Shown: positions 1 through 14,200, counted from the stretch's first letter. The stretch is 64,000 nt of DNA from Paraspadella gotoi (GCA_051294375.1 CM119265.1:25676767-25740766), one strand, 5' to 3'. Made by a program: numbers and translations. Notes: generated from the sequence alone by a model not told the origin.

Positions 1-34
<34 letters not shown>

Positions 35-3000
35 CACTTTATGAATAAAGTTTCGTGTTATGATTCTAAACAAACCAATAAATAAAGAGCGAGACACAAA
101 ATCCTCAGGAATTTAGTCATAATTTATTTTTTTCCGATAGAATTTTTCTTTTTTTAGTTTTTTATCATTTTTTTTTTCTTCTTATCGTCGGCCTGGGGAT
201 ACAGAAGAAAAGAAAACTTAATCTTTTGTTTCTATTTATAGATTGAAATGATAAATAATCCCGGAATAAATTTTGAAGGGAGGAGGAAAAAATGATATCG
301 ATTTCCGTAATAGTCAGTATTTCATTTTTTATAGTTGTTGTGGTTGTCGTTGCGGAGTTTGAATGACAACGAATTATAACGTTAACTAAACAAAGAGACA
401 AATTTTGTTAACAACTGTTATTACTGTTACATCTGTTTAAGCAATCAAGACTTGATAAGCGTACTTTTTAAACTTGTTAAAAAGTTAAATAATCAGGAAT
501 TGAACCCGAGTCCTTCCGGCTTGACCTTGCAGTTCCGCATATGATCCAATTATCAACAAATGTCCTACTACTGGTCACCCTTGGCTTCCCCTACCCCNNN
601 NNNNNNNNNNNNNNNNNNNNNNNNNNNNNNNNNNNNNNNNNNNNNNNNNNNNNNNNNNNNNNNNNNNNNNNNNNNNNNNNNNNNNNNNNNNNNNNNNNNN
701 NNNNNNNNNNNNNNNNNNNNNNNNNNNNNNNNNNNNNNNNNNNNNNNNNNNNNNNNNNNNNNNNNNNNNNNNNNNNNNNNNNNNNNNNNNNNNNNNNNNN
801 NNNNNNNNNNNNNNNNNNNNNNNNNNNNNNNNNNNNNNNNNTCTCTCTTTCGCTCTCATCACATTAAAACGCGGTTCATCGCCTTTCGCGGTTATTTCGT
901 CATGCGGTTTCATAATCTAATTTGCATATTGCGATCAAAATTCATTATCTATGAGACAGAAATATGAGTTTACCTACGATACGCAATTAGTGTTGGAATG
1001 AGAAACAATGTCTTAAAGCGGCATAAATATATTCAATACACATTATATGATAATTTTCTCTTTAAATACTCAAAATATCCAATTTTTTTAAAAATCAGTG
1101 TTGAAATCCATGTATCGATTATTTCGCATGTTCCTTTCTTCATCCCATTTCCCCCCCCCCCTTTTTTTTGTTACTTTCTCCGTTATTAAATTTTTTAAAA
1201 TTATAATTTTTTCTCTTGCTCTTTTGTCAGAGAACAGATTTACTTGGGTTTTGTTGGGCGTGTCCCGATTCCAACGAACCGGAAGTGATGAAGACTCCAA
1301 TTGACTCCGCAATTGTTGGATCGAGAAAATGATTATGATCGGTTTTGACTGGAATTGATTGGATCAGATGAAAGTGGTTTCAGATTTAATGGTTGGTGTT
1401 GATTAGATTCCTCATAATTTTAAATTTGTCGAACGTTTCTCTTTTTTTTCCTATTTTTTTGACACGCTAAACGTTTCTGTACGCAAAATTTTCATTGAAA
1501 AAAATAAAAATTAATAGTACCAATAGTTAGTGTTATGTCTCGAATAGATGAAAAAAAACTCGTTTAAAAATTCGATCGGGAAGTGGGGTAACTAAGGCTT
1601 ACCAATGGCATCCTCCACGCCAATGTTCTCTCTCAATAATTTTTTTATTTAAAACATTGAAAGGGAAAAAAAGAAAATTCGAGAATGCAGGTTGCAGAAA
1701 GGGTACAGATAATATAGACATACTGACATGATAATCATGACCTTTTATGTCTTGTGAAAGGGGGCAGTAAAGAAACCTAAAAAATTCGATCATTAAGTCA
1801 GTCAATGAACCCTTTCCAATGGGCTATTCGCAAAATTTTTTTTCTTAATTAACGGATGATAAGTAATAGAATTTAAATTCCTTGTATAAGGTTGTATATT
1901 TAAAAGAAATTATCAATACAAATAACACAATGATGTCTTGCTTTGTCAAATATGTCACCAGCTTGTAATTTTTTTAAATTTTATTATGATAAACAAGCAG
2001 CGTGTCAAGCTTTTTGTTGCAGTTAAGATAATGGAAAATGACATTTTTTTTTCACAGACAAGAGGTAGATGTCCAGACTGTTTATATCAATCTGAAAATA
2101 TTTTGTGTATTTATCATTTTTCATATTTTAAAAAACATTTTTATCAGCTACTTCATAAATTTTTGCTTGTTTTTTTAACTTTAACTATAAAATACAAGCA
2201 AATTTTATAGAGATAGAGAAAATTTAATGGTAATCAAAATGTTATTTAGTCTTTCCTTTTTCAAATTACGAAAGAAGCAAAAAATTTCACTGCCTTCATT
2301 GAAAATTTTTAATGCAAAAAACTGTTATACTTTTAACTCTGATTTAAAAAAGCTGTGTAAAGATTTATGGATAAATTTAATAAAACTATTTCAGAGAGAT
2401 GTCCCATGATTAGGCTTTAATTTTAATACCTACCCACTTTCCTACCTCTTTTCTTTCCAAAGTTATTCAAGAAAATAACTTTTTTTACGTGAGAGACTAA
2501 GATTGAACTACGCAGTACAAATCTTTGTTAAATAAAAATTTCGGCAAAGCGGGAGATCTCAATTTATCCTATTGGTACAATACTTAATTTTAAAATAAAA
2601 CTTAAAGAAAATTTTTCGTTCGTCTAGAGACATATCACTTTCAGTTACCTATCGTCTTACACATTTATGATTATGCTGGAATGAAATCAGCAAAACGTTT
2701 TCTCTTTTTTTTAAATTGTTTGTACTAGCGCGTCAGAAATCTAGAGAAACTCGAAAATTTATTTCTGACAAGTTTTGCCTTTCAGGCGACGTTTATGACT
2801 ATATCTCGGGAAAACCATTGTAGGAATTTAAAAACGGTTTTTGCAAGTGAATATTGATATCATCCTCGAGGGACCGGCATTAAAATATTATAAAAAAATT
2901 AAACTAATATTGGCTCTCGGTGAGGTATCTATGTTAGATTAATGCTTGAGAAGAGAGAGGAGAGAGAGAGAGAGAGGAGAGACGAGAGAGAGAGAGAGGA

Positions 3001-3694
3001 AGAGAGGAGAGAGAGAGAGAAATGGAAATGATGAGGATTATNNNNNNNNNNNNNNNNNNNNNNNNNTATGGAAAAAATACTGTCACCTGTCTGTGTCATT
3101 TCTGATTTGTTTGTCATATTTTTATCTCTTAGTATGTCTCAAAATAATAAAGAAAAATCCTTCAAGACAAAATTAGCTTTCTTTCAAGCATATGTTTTGT
3201 TTTTTGTTTTTTTTTAACAATTTGACGCGGCCCCCAGTGGCAGCTAATAAAAAAATGAAATCAATTTTTCTTCTTTGTTATTTAATGCAAATTTCTGGCC
3301 ACCCACTTTGATATTTTCTCCCGATAAATATCATACAAACAACAGAAGCTGTAAAGACAAAAAACTACGTTTCTTAGAAAGAAATAAAAACAAACTGTAT
3401 ATATATATATATATTGTTGGCTTTCTCTTTACGTTGGAAGAATTTTTGTACATTTTATACCAGGTCCAGAATTTTACTTTCACTAATATTAGACGTATTC
3501 ATTTTTTAAAATATAATTAAATTTAAAAAAAAATGGAATATTTGAGATTATATATCTGTTATTTCATTACACTTGAAAAAGTCAATAATTCCCTTTGCCA
3601 AATAGGAAAAACGTTTAAATTTTGAATATATTTTTTTCGAATAAAATTTTCCACCAGTATCACTTTCGTACGACACACAATATTGCAAGAGAAG
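1..3694. other. Upstream intergenic sequence, AT-rich, no gene seen
   Basis: The window opens with a (TC)n run (1-31). A 244-base N gap lies at 598-841 and a 25-base gap at 3042-3066, preceded by a GA-rich tract (about 2950-3021). I see no exon-like open frame with splice sites. Sequence at about 500-535 reads, on the minus strand, like a pol III B box (GGTTCAATTCC), perhaps a tRNA-derived repeat, but no matching A box was found. A relic Ly6-like exon fragment near 3327 is listed separately. Confidence 0.6.
3327..3369 (+). pseudogene. Relic copy of the start of a Ly6 exon 3
   Basis: These 43 bases closely match 4778-4821, the intron end and first codons of exon 3 of the downstream Ly6 gene. 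Both share the run AAATATCAT, an A-rich stretch, AACA, AAGCTGT, AAGAC and AAAACTACG. After this point the upstream copy diverges and lacks the CDxDLC codons. It looks like the remnant of a third, degraded Ly6 copy or a local partial duplication. The match was made by eye. Confidence 0.4.
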
Positions 3695-4945
3695 ATGCTG
3701 CTACTGCAGACACAACGTGGGTCGCCACCAATGGCTCAGTCGATGCTGTTGGTTCTGCTCATTTGGTCGATCTTGTTGGCTTCAATGTCCGATGGATTGC
3801 AATGCTGGGGACCGTCAAAAGACAAAAATTGCGAAGTAAGGGTCACATTTTTAAACCATTTATTTTGAATAAAACCAAATGTGTACCGTTTCTCTAAGAC
3901 TTCGCTATCTTTTATTCAGTTTGAGAACAATGAAAACGTGGAAACTTCTAGTTGTGTCAAGGTTGATTGTCCCACAAACGATAAGTCAATATTTATCTCG
4001 TTTTAAAATCAATATTCGTACATATTCGTATACGTTTATGATTTACTGAAGGCTCTCTTTCATCTGTCGTTTAAAAACATTTTTCTTTTGGTCAAATCTA
4101 ATTTTAAATTAGTATCAGAATTCGAATCAAAAGTTCAAAAGACAAATAACAAAAACAACAAATAACAAATAAAAAATAATATGAATTATTGAGATTTTTT
4201 ACAGTACGCATGCGCGCGTAAAATTTCTAAGTTCAATATTTTTGGTACCCAGGGGACGAAAACCAAATTAAAAGTTTGTCGAACCGCAGAAAAATTGGAC
4301 TGCGTTGCTAAAGAAGCATCTGAGGCGACTTACCACCGGACTCTCTCTCTAAACATCCCTCATTGTTGCATGTGGAGGTGAGCGGCTCAATAGTTTTGAG
4401 TCGGATCTTCTTATCAGCAAATTCCGACTCTGTAATTCACTTTGTCCGTCCGTAGGTCCCCCCTTAATCTTGTCGGTAAGTCACTTATATCGTGTCAGAA
4501 TATCCAATTATGATAAATTATGCAAAAAAAAATAATGTCCGTCCACCTGTTTGCGTGTCCGTCCCACCTTATCGAAAAGTCCAATTACTCGTTATTGCAT
4601 CTCAGATGGAATCGGAACCAAAAATGGAAAAAAGAATTATACCAAAAAAAATGAATAGAATATTCATAATATTATTTTTATTGACAAAATTTTTTTTTTC
4701 AAATTATCAAAAATTATTTGTGCCGGAGTAACAATCAATTTAATCCCTTGAAAGTGATTTACATGAATATAAATATTAAATATCATTAAAACAACAAAAG
4801 CTGTCAAGACACAAAACTACGTCAATACGCAGGGACGGTATTTTGTTACTGCGACAGGGATCTTTGCAAAGGCGTCGCCCGTGGGATGCTTTCTGTCGTC
4901 GTCATCTTCCTAAGCTTCGTCGTCGCCGTCATCATTGATCATTGA
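3695..4945 (+). CDS. Ly6/three-finger domain protein, probably GPI-anchored (gene A)
   Basis: Three proposed exons: 3695-3835, 4253-4377 and 4801-4945, giving 136 aa. Exon 1 encodes a hydrophobic signal peptide followed by LQCWGPSKDKNC. Exon 2 carries more cysteines, ending HCCMW. Exon 3 carries FCYCDRDLCK, the C-terminal CDxxLC signature of Ly6/uPAR proteins, then a hydrophobic tail ending VVAVIIDH and a stop, as expected for GPI attachment. The mature part has ten cysteines. The ATG at 3695 is preferred because it gives the same 16-residue lead before the hydrophobic core as in the neighbouring paralogue; an ATG at 3731 is also possible. Exon 2 ends in phase 2, so the strong-looking acceptor at 4831 would break the frame, whereas the weaker AAAG at 4799 keeps it. 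Family members act at the cell surface as receptor modulators; the function here is unknown. Confidence 0.75.
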
Positions 4946-5680
4946 TCTTTTGCGGAAGAAGTGAGATTTCAATGCATTCGCTTCTTCAAATTTGTCATTG
5001 TGATTAAACTTTTGTCATAAATATATTACTGAAATGTATGACTTTTTTACACTATAGCATTAAAAATTCGATCAAAAGAGACTTATGTATTCCGAATGGC
5101 TTTATACTTTACTTTGAAATTATTTGTAAAACATGGGTAAAAGATTCTCAATATTTCTGCCCTTCCTCAGCATCGACTACTGCCTGCATTCGTCTGGGCA
5201 ATGGGGGCATGCTCTCATACAGCAAATTGAGGAAAGACAGTGAAAGGTTTTTCTACATCCTTAAAGCAATTTTTTTCAGCCCTTATATTAATGTTGCGCG
5301 TCTTTCCCTATTTTCTGAGAGCTATAATAGCACTTTTTTGAACCAAAAATAGGTGCGAGGCCTTTAGCAATGACAAATTTTAAAAAAAAATAATTAACTT
5401 TATTTGAAATATAAAAAAAATTTCAAAAAAAAAGTAAAAATAAAAACAAATGTCAAATTTTGTTTTCTGGTCATCCTGACCTTTTAGATCGAAGATTCGT
5501 CAACGTTGTAAGACAACCTAATCTAATTAGTCGGTTGAACTTTGAAAATTTGAATTTTGGCGGTTACTTTCCCTCAAATGCGGATTATGTTTCAAATCAA
5601 TCTAAAAAATCTCTTCAAACGAAATCGACTTCATTTTTGTCGACGCAAAATTGTCTCAAACAAGATTTTTTCCAAGAGAA
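4946..5680. other. Intergenic spacer between the two Ly6 genes
   Basis: This is AT-rich sequence between the stop of gene A and the start of gene B. I see no polyadenylation signal or exon-like segment that I can support. Upstream regulatory sequence of gene B should lie here, but nothing in the base sequence identifies it. Confidence 0.4.
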
Positions 5681-8600
5681 ATGACGCCGCTCAAGGCACG
5701 AGACCGAGCGGTACCATCTGCTTTGTCCATCTTACTTCCGATTATCATTTCCCTACTGATCTTCGCTTCGACTTGCGAGGGACTCACATGCTGGGGACCA
5801 AATACAACAATTTTCGGACCTACTTGTTTGGTAAGGATGTGAATTCTTTTTTTGAAATGTTTAAAGTTTTTATTTTCAAACATACGAACAAAATCACGTA
5901 TACTCATTTACCGTAGTTATATATATAATTTGAAATGTTTTAATCTTCGGTCGGTCGATCTGTCGGTCCGTCGGTCGGTCTATCCCACTTGCTATTCAAA
6001 TGCTAACTTTCCCTCGGTTGCTCTTTTGTTAATTTTGCTCACACGGGAAGAACCGCTACCTTTCGCACGCTACCTTTTCCGATACAATGGTTGTCACGGT
6101 AATCACGTGATCACCCGAAAATAACACTGCAACGGTTATTATCTTTTTTTTAATACAAAACTCGTACACATAGGCAAGTTTATTACGCTTCGTCATTTTC
6201 GCGTCAGCCAGTGGGAAGTAAAAACGTGACGAAGCAGGTAACCGAGCTCAATATCCCCAGGTTTCTTGGATCAAAATTCTAAAACTGATCCCGGGCTTGG
6301 AACCAGGTTTACGGTTGTTAGGATTAAACCCAGATATCCAACAGAAGCAGAATTTGTTTTTTAAATTACGACTGACTGACTGACTGACATTAAGAGTTCG
6401 CTCAAAAAAAATTATGGGCAGAAATAATGACTGTTTTAGGGATAATGTTATTTGTATTTCTAGCATGAAAAAAATCTTAAAATTCGAAATAGAAAATCAT
6501 TAACCGAAATTTGTACTAAGTTCATTACAATTTNNNNNNNNNNNNNNNNNNNNNNNNNAAAAAAAGAATTGTGAAGGCATCTACACATATACGTCATATA
6601 CATACTGAGCAAGGATAGGTAGGGACGAGTAGTGCCGAATTATAGGCGTCACTGATTTTTATCGCGGTACGTACGCGTCATCGTCCGTCGTATTGTCATC
6701 TTAAACAGAGTGCTCACAGTAGATCGTCGTCCAACCTGCACGATCGGCACTCATCTGTTCCCAGTCTAAAACTAGATGTTACTTGTCTCCCAATTCATAT
6801 TAAACATACATCGTACCTCTCACCTACTTCTACTCATGATTCTTTTATCGGTACGCGCGACAGCACTCCGTCATCAGTTTCGCCCAGCAGGAGCAGCAGA
6901 GAGAGAGGAGAGGAGAGAGAACGTGAGCAGAAAGTCAACGCGTAAGATCTTAGCAGATGAGAGAGAAGAAATTCTGTTTGAATAGCGTGATCTCCGGCCT
7001 CCGGTCACAATCACAATCTTCAGTCCTGCTCTCAGATCGGCTCAAGCAGCGATACTTCACTCATCGTGGTCAGTTCCTGTCTGTAACTTGTGGTTCAAAA
7101 TTTTGAAGAGACACCGATCAATAGCGATTCGTAACGGAAGGAGCCTCTACACATCTCGAACACGCTAGCGAGAGGAAGATCAATTGGATAGTTATCATGA
7201 GGAGTTCACAAATTCGTTGTGAGCAGTAGCTTCAAGGGCGTGCATGTCGGATCGAAAACATTGTAGTGGTCCTGTTATTTTGTTATTATATTTCGATTTA
7301 CTCTGAGTATATTTATCTGATTAATCAGTAATATGTAGTTATGGGTCGTGAGATGATTACAGCGTAGCTTGTTTTAGTTTGTTTAGAGAGATGAGGGAGA
7401 ACGAGAGAATGGAAGGAGGGGAAGTGAGAGAGAGAGAAATTTATATAGACTAGAAGGTTGTTTTGTTTGTATGGAGTTTCGTAGAAGAAAAGCAGAGTAT
7501 GCAGATGCAAGAAGAACGCACACGAGAGAGCATAGAGTATAAAACCTTCAACAAAATATGAGATAATATTATTTTCAGTATGTCATATTCAACTTGATTT
7601 CTATTATAGAACACGAATTAATCACATATGATATGTAAAGTAATATTTATTAGGAATTAACAGTTTAAAAGCACGAGTAGAATCAAACGCTAAATGGGAA
7701 AAAATTTATGTTAAAATGATAAAAGACAATAAACGTTAATTGTATGCAACTAGCAGCTAGAAAAGAGCCGAGAGATGATGAGAATAAGTTAATAATTATG
7801 GAGAAAAGCGAGCTCTTCAATTTCATAAATTGTATGTGGTTTCACTTATTATCAAGTGAAATATAAGCTACTATATCAAAGATATTCCGCTTTATCACGT
7901 ACGATATCTATTTATTATTTGTCCACATGTCGAGAAATTGTTCCATATTATAATTTTAAATAAGACAAATCACAAAAAACTGTTCTAAGATAATGGAGTA
8001 ATGTAAAGGAGACGTGAAGCACATAGAAGGATTAAAAGTACGTGGATGACAAGACAAAGTACGCATCGACATATAAACGGACGCAATAATGATCTACATA
8101 GCAAACCGATAGAGAACGACAAATTGGGCACAACAAAAATCTGCCGGGGCACGCACTGCTACACACCGTTGCAAAGAATCCGATCCAGCAGTGTGCGGAC
8201 AGCTTTAAAATATTGCCAAGATTTCTGAGAGTAAGCAGTAAGAGCCATGGAACTGTATAATTAAGAGCCTTCAATGGGTTATCGGTAAGACAATAATTAT
8301 ATACAATCTAAGTTTTTACGATGATTTATTACAACAATCTTAAGTACTAAACGCATAGGTAATCGTATATGAAATCAGTTATTTTATTCGTCTAGTAATA
8401 CAGTATCTAAAAATATTATTTAAAAATGCGCTGTCATATCATACTTAAATGAGCGTCAACCGTAGATTAGATTATATAATTCAATGATCCTAGTATCAGT
8501 ATTAGTTTGCACTCTAATCTATTTTATGTTTAATCTTAACTCTATTCTACAAATCAAGTAAAGATATTTGCTGCCAGTTTTCCTTAAAGTGTGAACCACA

Positions 8601-10302
8601 ATAACAGAGATTTTTTTTTCAAAAAACAACTGTCGCTTTTAATATCATAGTTATATGTTGAGAAAAAACTTAAGTGACCTATATTTCCAATTGTGTTATT
8701 TCCAATTAAGATGTACTTTAAGATCTCCACTTTTCATCTTTTCTCTTCCATTCTGTTACTTTGCCTTCCATTTATCATCTAATTTCCATTCTTGTGGTTG
8801 TTCCTTTTACGCAACAGACAAGCGCTATCTATTTCAAAGGACGCCCACAAAAGCACGAACGCGCTGTGATCGGACCAATAAGTCTCATATACATATCTAA
8901 TAGGTTAGTACTCGACACTGAGAGACCAGTGAGCGTATCAGTCACTCACACGATCAACGGCATGACAGGGAGGTTTACCGAGCTATATCTGATAGATTAA
9001 GGAATACTTGACTTGACTAAAATAGACAGAGGATCGATCCAAATCGAGGGGGTAACTATAACGTAAATTTATTCTTTTGTTAATTGATTAACATGGACGT
9101 ACAAAGGGAAGAACGATTTAAAGAATACAAAGCTGATATAGTAACATAGTCATAAGCAATTATTACACACAAAATAAGTAAGATAAAGACGGAACGGATC
9201 AGAGTTTTTGGGGTATTAGTGGTCGACGGGATGCAATAATTCTTTCGGATATTTGTGAAAAATTATGGGCGAGAGAGAGAGAGAGAAAGCCGGGAATTAT
9301 GAGACGAAGACGATCATAATTCATGCTCTTTTTACAGTATTACAGTATTACACTGATGGAGACTTAAAATATTCTCCACGTCAAAACAAAAAACGTTTTT
9401 ACGACAAAGAAAATGAAATAAAAATGTGTTCAAGTCGCTTTAACCAACTTTCCCTGTACTAAGATTCATCATGAATCATCTGTCCAAGTGGTAACTTTGA
9501 TTCGTTCTTGAGACTCTGCGATTATGAGTGGTAAAACTGGGTTTCCCTGTACTTGACAATAAAGAAGGCGGCGACTGAGATCAAAGAGATTTGACTGTAA
9601 CGAGTTTTTCGTGTGACTTAAGTTTTTTTCTCTTTACNNNNNNNNNNAGTTCATTACAATTTACAAATATCAAAAAATTATTGCAATGCCCGACGACACA
9701 TATATACACTCAAAACTTCAGACCCGTTGTAATACTGTAGTGAAAGCTTTTTAACGATTCCTAACGCAAAATCAAATTAAACAGATATTCTAAACCAATA
9801 CGGTTTTTACAGTCCAGCTGCCATCGACAAACGGTAACGAAGGGCGAAAACTGGTCGGGGACCTTATTGTTTGGATGCGTAAGCGTGAGCGCGTCTGAAA
9901 TGATCTGCGTGGAAGGAACCGAGGATCTTATTGGGGAGGTCTTGGGTAAGAATCTTGAAAAGAATCTTCACTTCACATTTTTCACGTTAGGAAATCTTGT
10001 TTGAGAAAACGTTGTCCAAACAAAAGCAGGATTTAATTTCTACGAAAGTGATACAATGTAGTATAAGAATATAATTTTTAATTTGAAGTTTAAGACGTTA
10101 AAACTTTAATTTTTAGATACTGCTGAAAAAAAAATCATATACGTTTTATAGTATATCTAATTAAATTAATTTCGAATTATATTTATTTACAGAAACGATT
10201 AGCTGTCACTGTGACTCGGATCTTTGCAACGGCGTCGTCCGCGCTGCTGGTTCCATTGTCGTCTTCGTCGGCGTCGTCGTCTCCATCTTTAATTCCATTT
10301 GA
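5681..10302 (+). CDS. Ly6/three-finger domain protein, probably GPI-anchored (gene B)
   Basis: Three exons: 5681-5830, 9813-9945 and 10193-10302. Their lengths sum to 393 bases (130 aa plus stop), and all phases agree (0, then 1). Exon 1 gives a signal peptide (core ILLPIIISLLIFAS) followed by LTCWGPN, matching gene A's LQCWGPS. Exon 2 holds the central cysteines. Exon 3 reads ISCHCDSDLCNG and then a hydrophobic valine-rich tail to the stop, again a likely GPI signal. The mature part has eight cysteines. Gene A and gene B share exon count, signal-peptide length and motif positions, so they look like tandem duplicates that have diverged strongly in the central exon. The first intron is about 4 kb, versus 417 bp in gene A. 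The ligand is unknown. Confidence 0.85.
5831..9812 (+). other. Long first intron of Ly6 gene B
   Basis: About 4 kb of mixed sequence with two N gaps (6534-6558 and 9639-9648). It contains a (TCGG)n-like run at about 5945-5985, a short GA-rich stretch near 6895-6925, and one TCACGTGA palindrome at 6103-6110. I found no internal exon with convincing boundaries. A nested transcript cannot be excluded, because part of 6.6-7.5 kb is less AT-rich than its surroundings. Confidence 0.5.
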
Positions 10303-10469
10303 ATTTTTGTGACAGAAAAGAAAATTCAATGTGATAAAAATTGAGATTATAGCTAAAGTTTACTTGTAAATGCAAAATATAATCAGGTCGCATAAAAATG
10401 TTTTTTAGCCTGATTAGAACTTTTTTTTTACTATTCCATACATGTTTCCGTTTTAAAACTGTAATTTTA

Positions 10470-10475
10470 AATAAA
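10470..10475 (+). terminator. Candidate polyadenylation signal of Ly6 gene B
   Basis: AATAAA lies 168 bases after the stop codon of Ly6 gene B, in AT-rich sequence. The spacing is reasonable for a 3' UTR. The hexamer is common in AT-rich DNA, so this is only a candidate. Confidence 0.4.
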
Positions 10476-11232
10476 TATGCATAATATACTTTTAATGAAT
10501 CATAGACTCTTGAAATTTACTCATATTTTGAAGGTTTCCCTCTCTCTCTCNNNNNNNNNNNNNNNNNNNNNNNNNNNNNNNNNNNNNNNNNNNNNNNNNN
10601 NNNNNNNNNNNNNNNNNNNNNNNNNNNNNNNNNNNNNNNNNNNNNNNNNNNNNNNNNNNNNNNNNNNNNNNNNNNNNNNNNNNNNNNNNNNNNNNNNNNN
10701 NNNNNNNNNNNNNNNNNNNNNNNNNNNNNNNNNNNNNNNNNNNNNNNNNNNNNNNNNNNNNNNNNNNNNNNNNNNNNNNNNNNNNNNNNNNNNNNNNNNN
10801 NNNNNNNNNNNNNNNNNNNNNNNNNNNNNNNNNNNNNNNNNNNNNNNNNNNNNNNNNNNNNNNNNNNNNNNNNNNNNNNNNNNNNNNNNNNNNNNNNNNN
10901 NNNNNNNNNNNNNNNNNNNNNNNNNNNAAACGTGTTATCCCAAGATGACTAATATCTTCTTCTTCATCTTCATCCTCTCCGTCTCCTCTCTGTCTTCCTC
11001 TCTCTCTCTCTGTCCTCTCTCTTCTCCTCCTCTCACTCATCCTCTCTCTCTCTCACCTTCTGTCTCTCATTCTTCTCGCCATACTGTATCTCTGCCTGCT
11101 CTCTCTCTCTCTCTTCTTTCTACTATATATTAGTAATTTTACTATCGTAACTTCATCCTCACTGACGACTCTTGGTTCAATCGTTCAGCGTCAACTTGTG
11201 GCGGTTTTAATTTTCGATTTTCGGAATCGATC

Positions 11233-11267
<35 letters not shown>

Positions 11268-14200
11268 AGAGAGAACTTTTCTTTTTTATTATTTTTCTTT
11301 TATTTTTTCCTTAAAACTTTAAATTAGCGTCAAATGATTAAAAAAAACAAGTTATCCCCCAATATTACAATTCAAACTAAAATTAAACTGTTACACCATT
11401 CATGGTTTTCAAATTTGTTTTTTCGTATTTAAATAGAAATCTCTATCAGTAAAAACGTAAATTGCTTCCCAGGAAAACTTTGGAAGAGATGTTAACACAA
11501 AACAAAGCGAAACACTGCACTCAGAATATCGTTCGTTTCCGTATTTAATGGTTTTTCCGGTTTTAAGACACGAATTCCTAGAATCGTAAAATCCAGTTTT
11601 TCTCCGAAATCCCGGTTAAAGAGTTTATGGGTTGTGACCTATTTTTTCTATGGCGGAGTTTCCCCGGACTTTTTCTATAACTGCGCCTTGGCGGCCGGCA
11701 AATACATGATTAAAAAAAACATTGTGTAATTATGACCACAATTAAATTACAATTTTATTCAACACTAAAGAATTAATAAACTGGTTAGCACCATCGATGG
11801 GGTTTTGGTAGGTTCAGAATTTTTTTTCGTTTTGCGGGATAAATAGTTAAAAGGTAGAGAAAAAAAAAGACAAAGTTTTATTAGATTTCAACAATTGTTG
11901 TTATTGGGAAAAAAGACATGTGGTTCGAGGCTTTAGGTTTTTTCCAAGGCCTTCTTCAGTGTGTTAATTGGAAGAAAACCAAAAAGTCTCGAAACGAGGA
12001 TGTCTGTTTTGTGTTTCCGAGATATTAGTTAATAAAAACAAATTCGTTGTGAACGTAAATAAACTTGATGGGTTTTGTTCACGGTGAGATGAGAAATTCA
12101 TTTGTACAACCGAAAAGAGAGAAGAGAGAGGAGGAAGCGGAACGGAGGTAGAGAGGACAGAAGGTAGAGTGCAGGAGTAAGAAGACTGCGTATGATAAAT
12201 AGAGAAATCGCAGAAATCTCTTGAAATCTATTATTTAAAAAAACGTAAATTCGCGTATCCCAAGGAAGAAAAGCTGTGTGGGATGGGAAGAGAATGTTGA
12301 ACACAAAGGACAAACGACCGAAACTAACGCTGCACTGCGAATGAGAAGAAAGAGAGTTAATGGGAGGCAAGATGAGGATATTCAGTGATGAGATGGACTT
12401 CGCGCGCACGCCATCACGGTCGACGAGCAGACGAAATGGAGAATGGTTTAAGTGGGGAGTTGATTGCACGTGGTTTTTGTTAATGTTGTTTTTGATGAGG
12501 TTCGAGTTTAGAAGAGAGCACGGAAATTCCTAGAATCGTAAAATGAGATCCAGTTTGTGTGCTGCCGAGGAAAATCGGGGGAGGCGCTGCCGGAGGCGAG
12601 GCGCACGGCCGGTTATAAGAGTTGGTGATGGAGGAGTTGGTTGAGTGAGCCTGGGAATTTTTTCTATGGCGACTGAGTTATGTGCAACCACCGAGATGAG
12701 AGACTTATTCTATGTAATAATGAGCGCCGCTGTGGCGGCGACCGTACGTGCTCCATCTCTCTCTCTGCCGGTCTCTCTCTGCACTTCTCGTACTCTCTGG
12801 CAGTCTCTCTCTCTGCGTCTGCTCTTCTACGTCTCATCGTTCTCTCGTCTCTGAAATGACCTATCCTCTTTGAGGAATGGTGCTGTTCCGTGGTTAGGGG
12901 ACGTGTGTGGGAGAGCTTTTTTGTTTAATACTACTAGCCTCGAAGAAAGTGCCGGCGGTTGTGTTGAGGAATGAGGATGGATTAAGACGCAAAAACCAGC
13001 AGACAAGGGAAAGACAAAGAAAACTTTAAAGAAAGAAAGAAAAAAAATGTGCTTGTTGTGACGNNNNNNNNNNNNNNNNNNNNNNNNNAATCATTTCATT
13101 CAATTTCCTAATTAATTAACAAATATTCACTTTGCCCTCAAGGAGGCCCAATTATTTACGCAATGAAATTTGATTCCAAGAAAATCCTTCGTCCATGAGA
13201 AATTCTGATTTCTTTCAAACTCCACCTTAATCCGTTTCCTTTTTTTTAGCTTCCTTTCTTTCTTCCGTTTCCTTTTTTCCTTTCCTTAGTTTTTTCCCCT
13301 TTTTTTTGGATTTCTAAAATTTTTTGCCCCGTTTTTTTTTCAATATCATTTGTAAATAAGATAAATTGCCCGTTTTTTTTCCTCAAAATTNNNNNNNNNN
13401 NNNNNNNNNNNNNNNNNNNNNNNNNNNNNNNNNNNNNNNNNNNNNNNNNNNNNNNNNNNNNNNNNNNNNNNNNNNNNNNNNNNNNNNNNNNNNNNNNNNN
13501 NNNNNNNNNNNNNNNNNNNNNNNNNNNNNNNNNNNNNNNNNNNNNNNNNNNNNNNNNNNNNNNNNNNNNNNNNNNNNNNNNNNNNNNNNNNNNNNNNNTC
13601 CCTCTCTCTCCCTCTCCCTCTCCCTTTCTCTCTCTCCCCGACTTTAATTCACTGGCAATGATTTTCTTGTTAATTCATCTTCGCTTTTCCAAGTCAACCT
13701 TTGATTTTGATTAATGACTTTCCTCTGATTTTTTTTTCACTTTTGCAACGTTGACGTCTTCGTCGTCTTCGTCGTCGTCTTCGTCGTCGTCTTCGTCGTC
13801 ATCGTCAACTTCCTCATCGTCGACGTCGTCCTCATTGTCGTCGTCGTCATTGTTGTTTTCGTCGTCATCAAACTTGTCGTCATTGCAAACTTCCTCATCG
13901 TCGTCGTTGTTGTTATCATCGTCGTCTTCGTCGTCTTCTTCAACGTCGTCATTCTCACTTCGTTGTCGTCGTCTTCGTCGTCGTCATCGTCGTCGTCGAC
14001 CTCGATTTCCATTTTTCCTCTCGTCACAAACGTTCGTCAGTCATTGTTTTTCTTTCTCTCCGCCGGTGGCGCGATCGTCGCCACGCCCACTTCCTGTCGT
14101 CGTAATTGTTTTCGTCGTCGTATCCTCCTCCTTCCTCTTCCTCCTCCTCTTCCTCATCCTCTTCCCCCCCTGGAATGCGACAGGTTTCTNNNNNNNNNNN

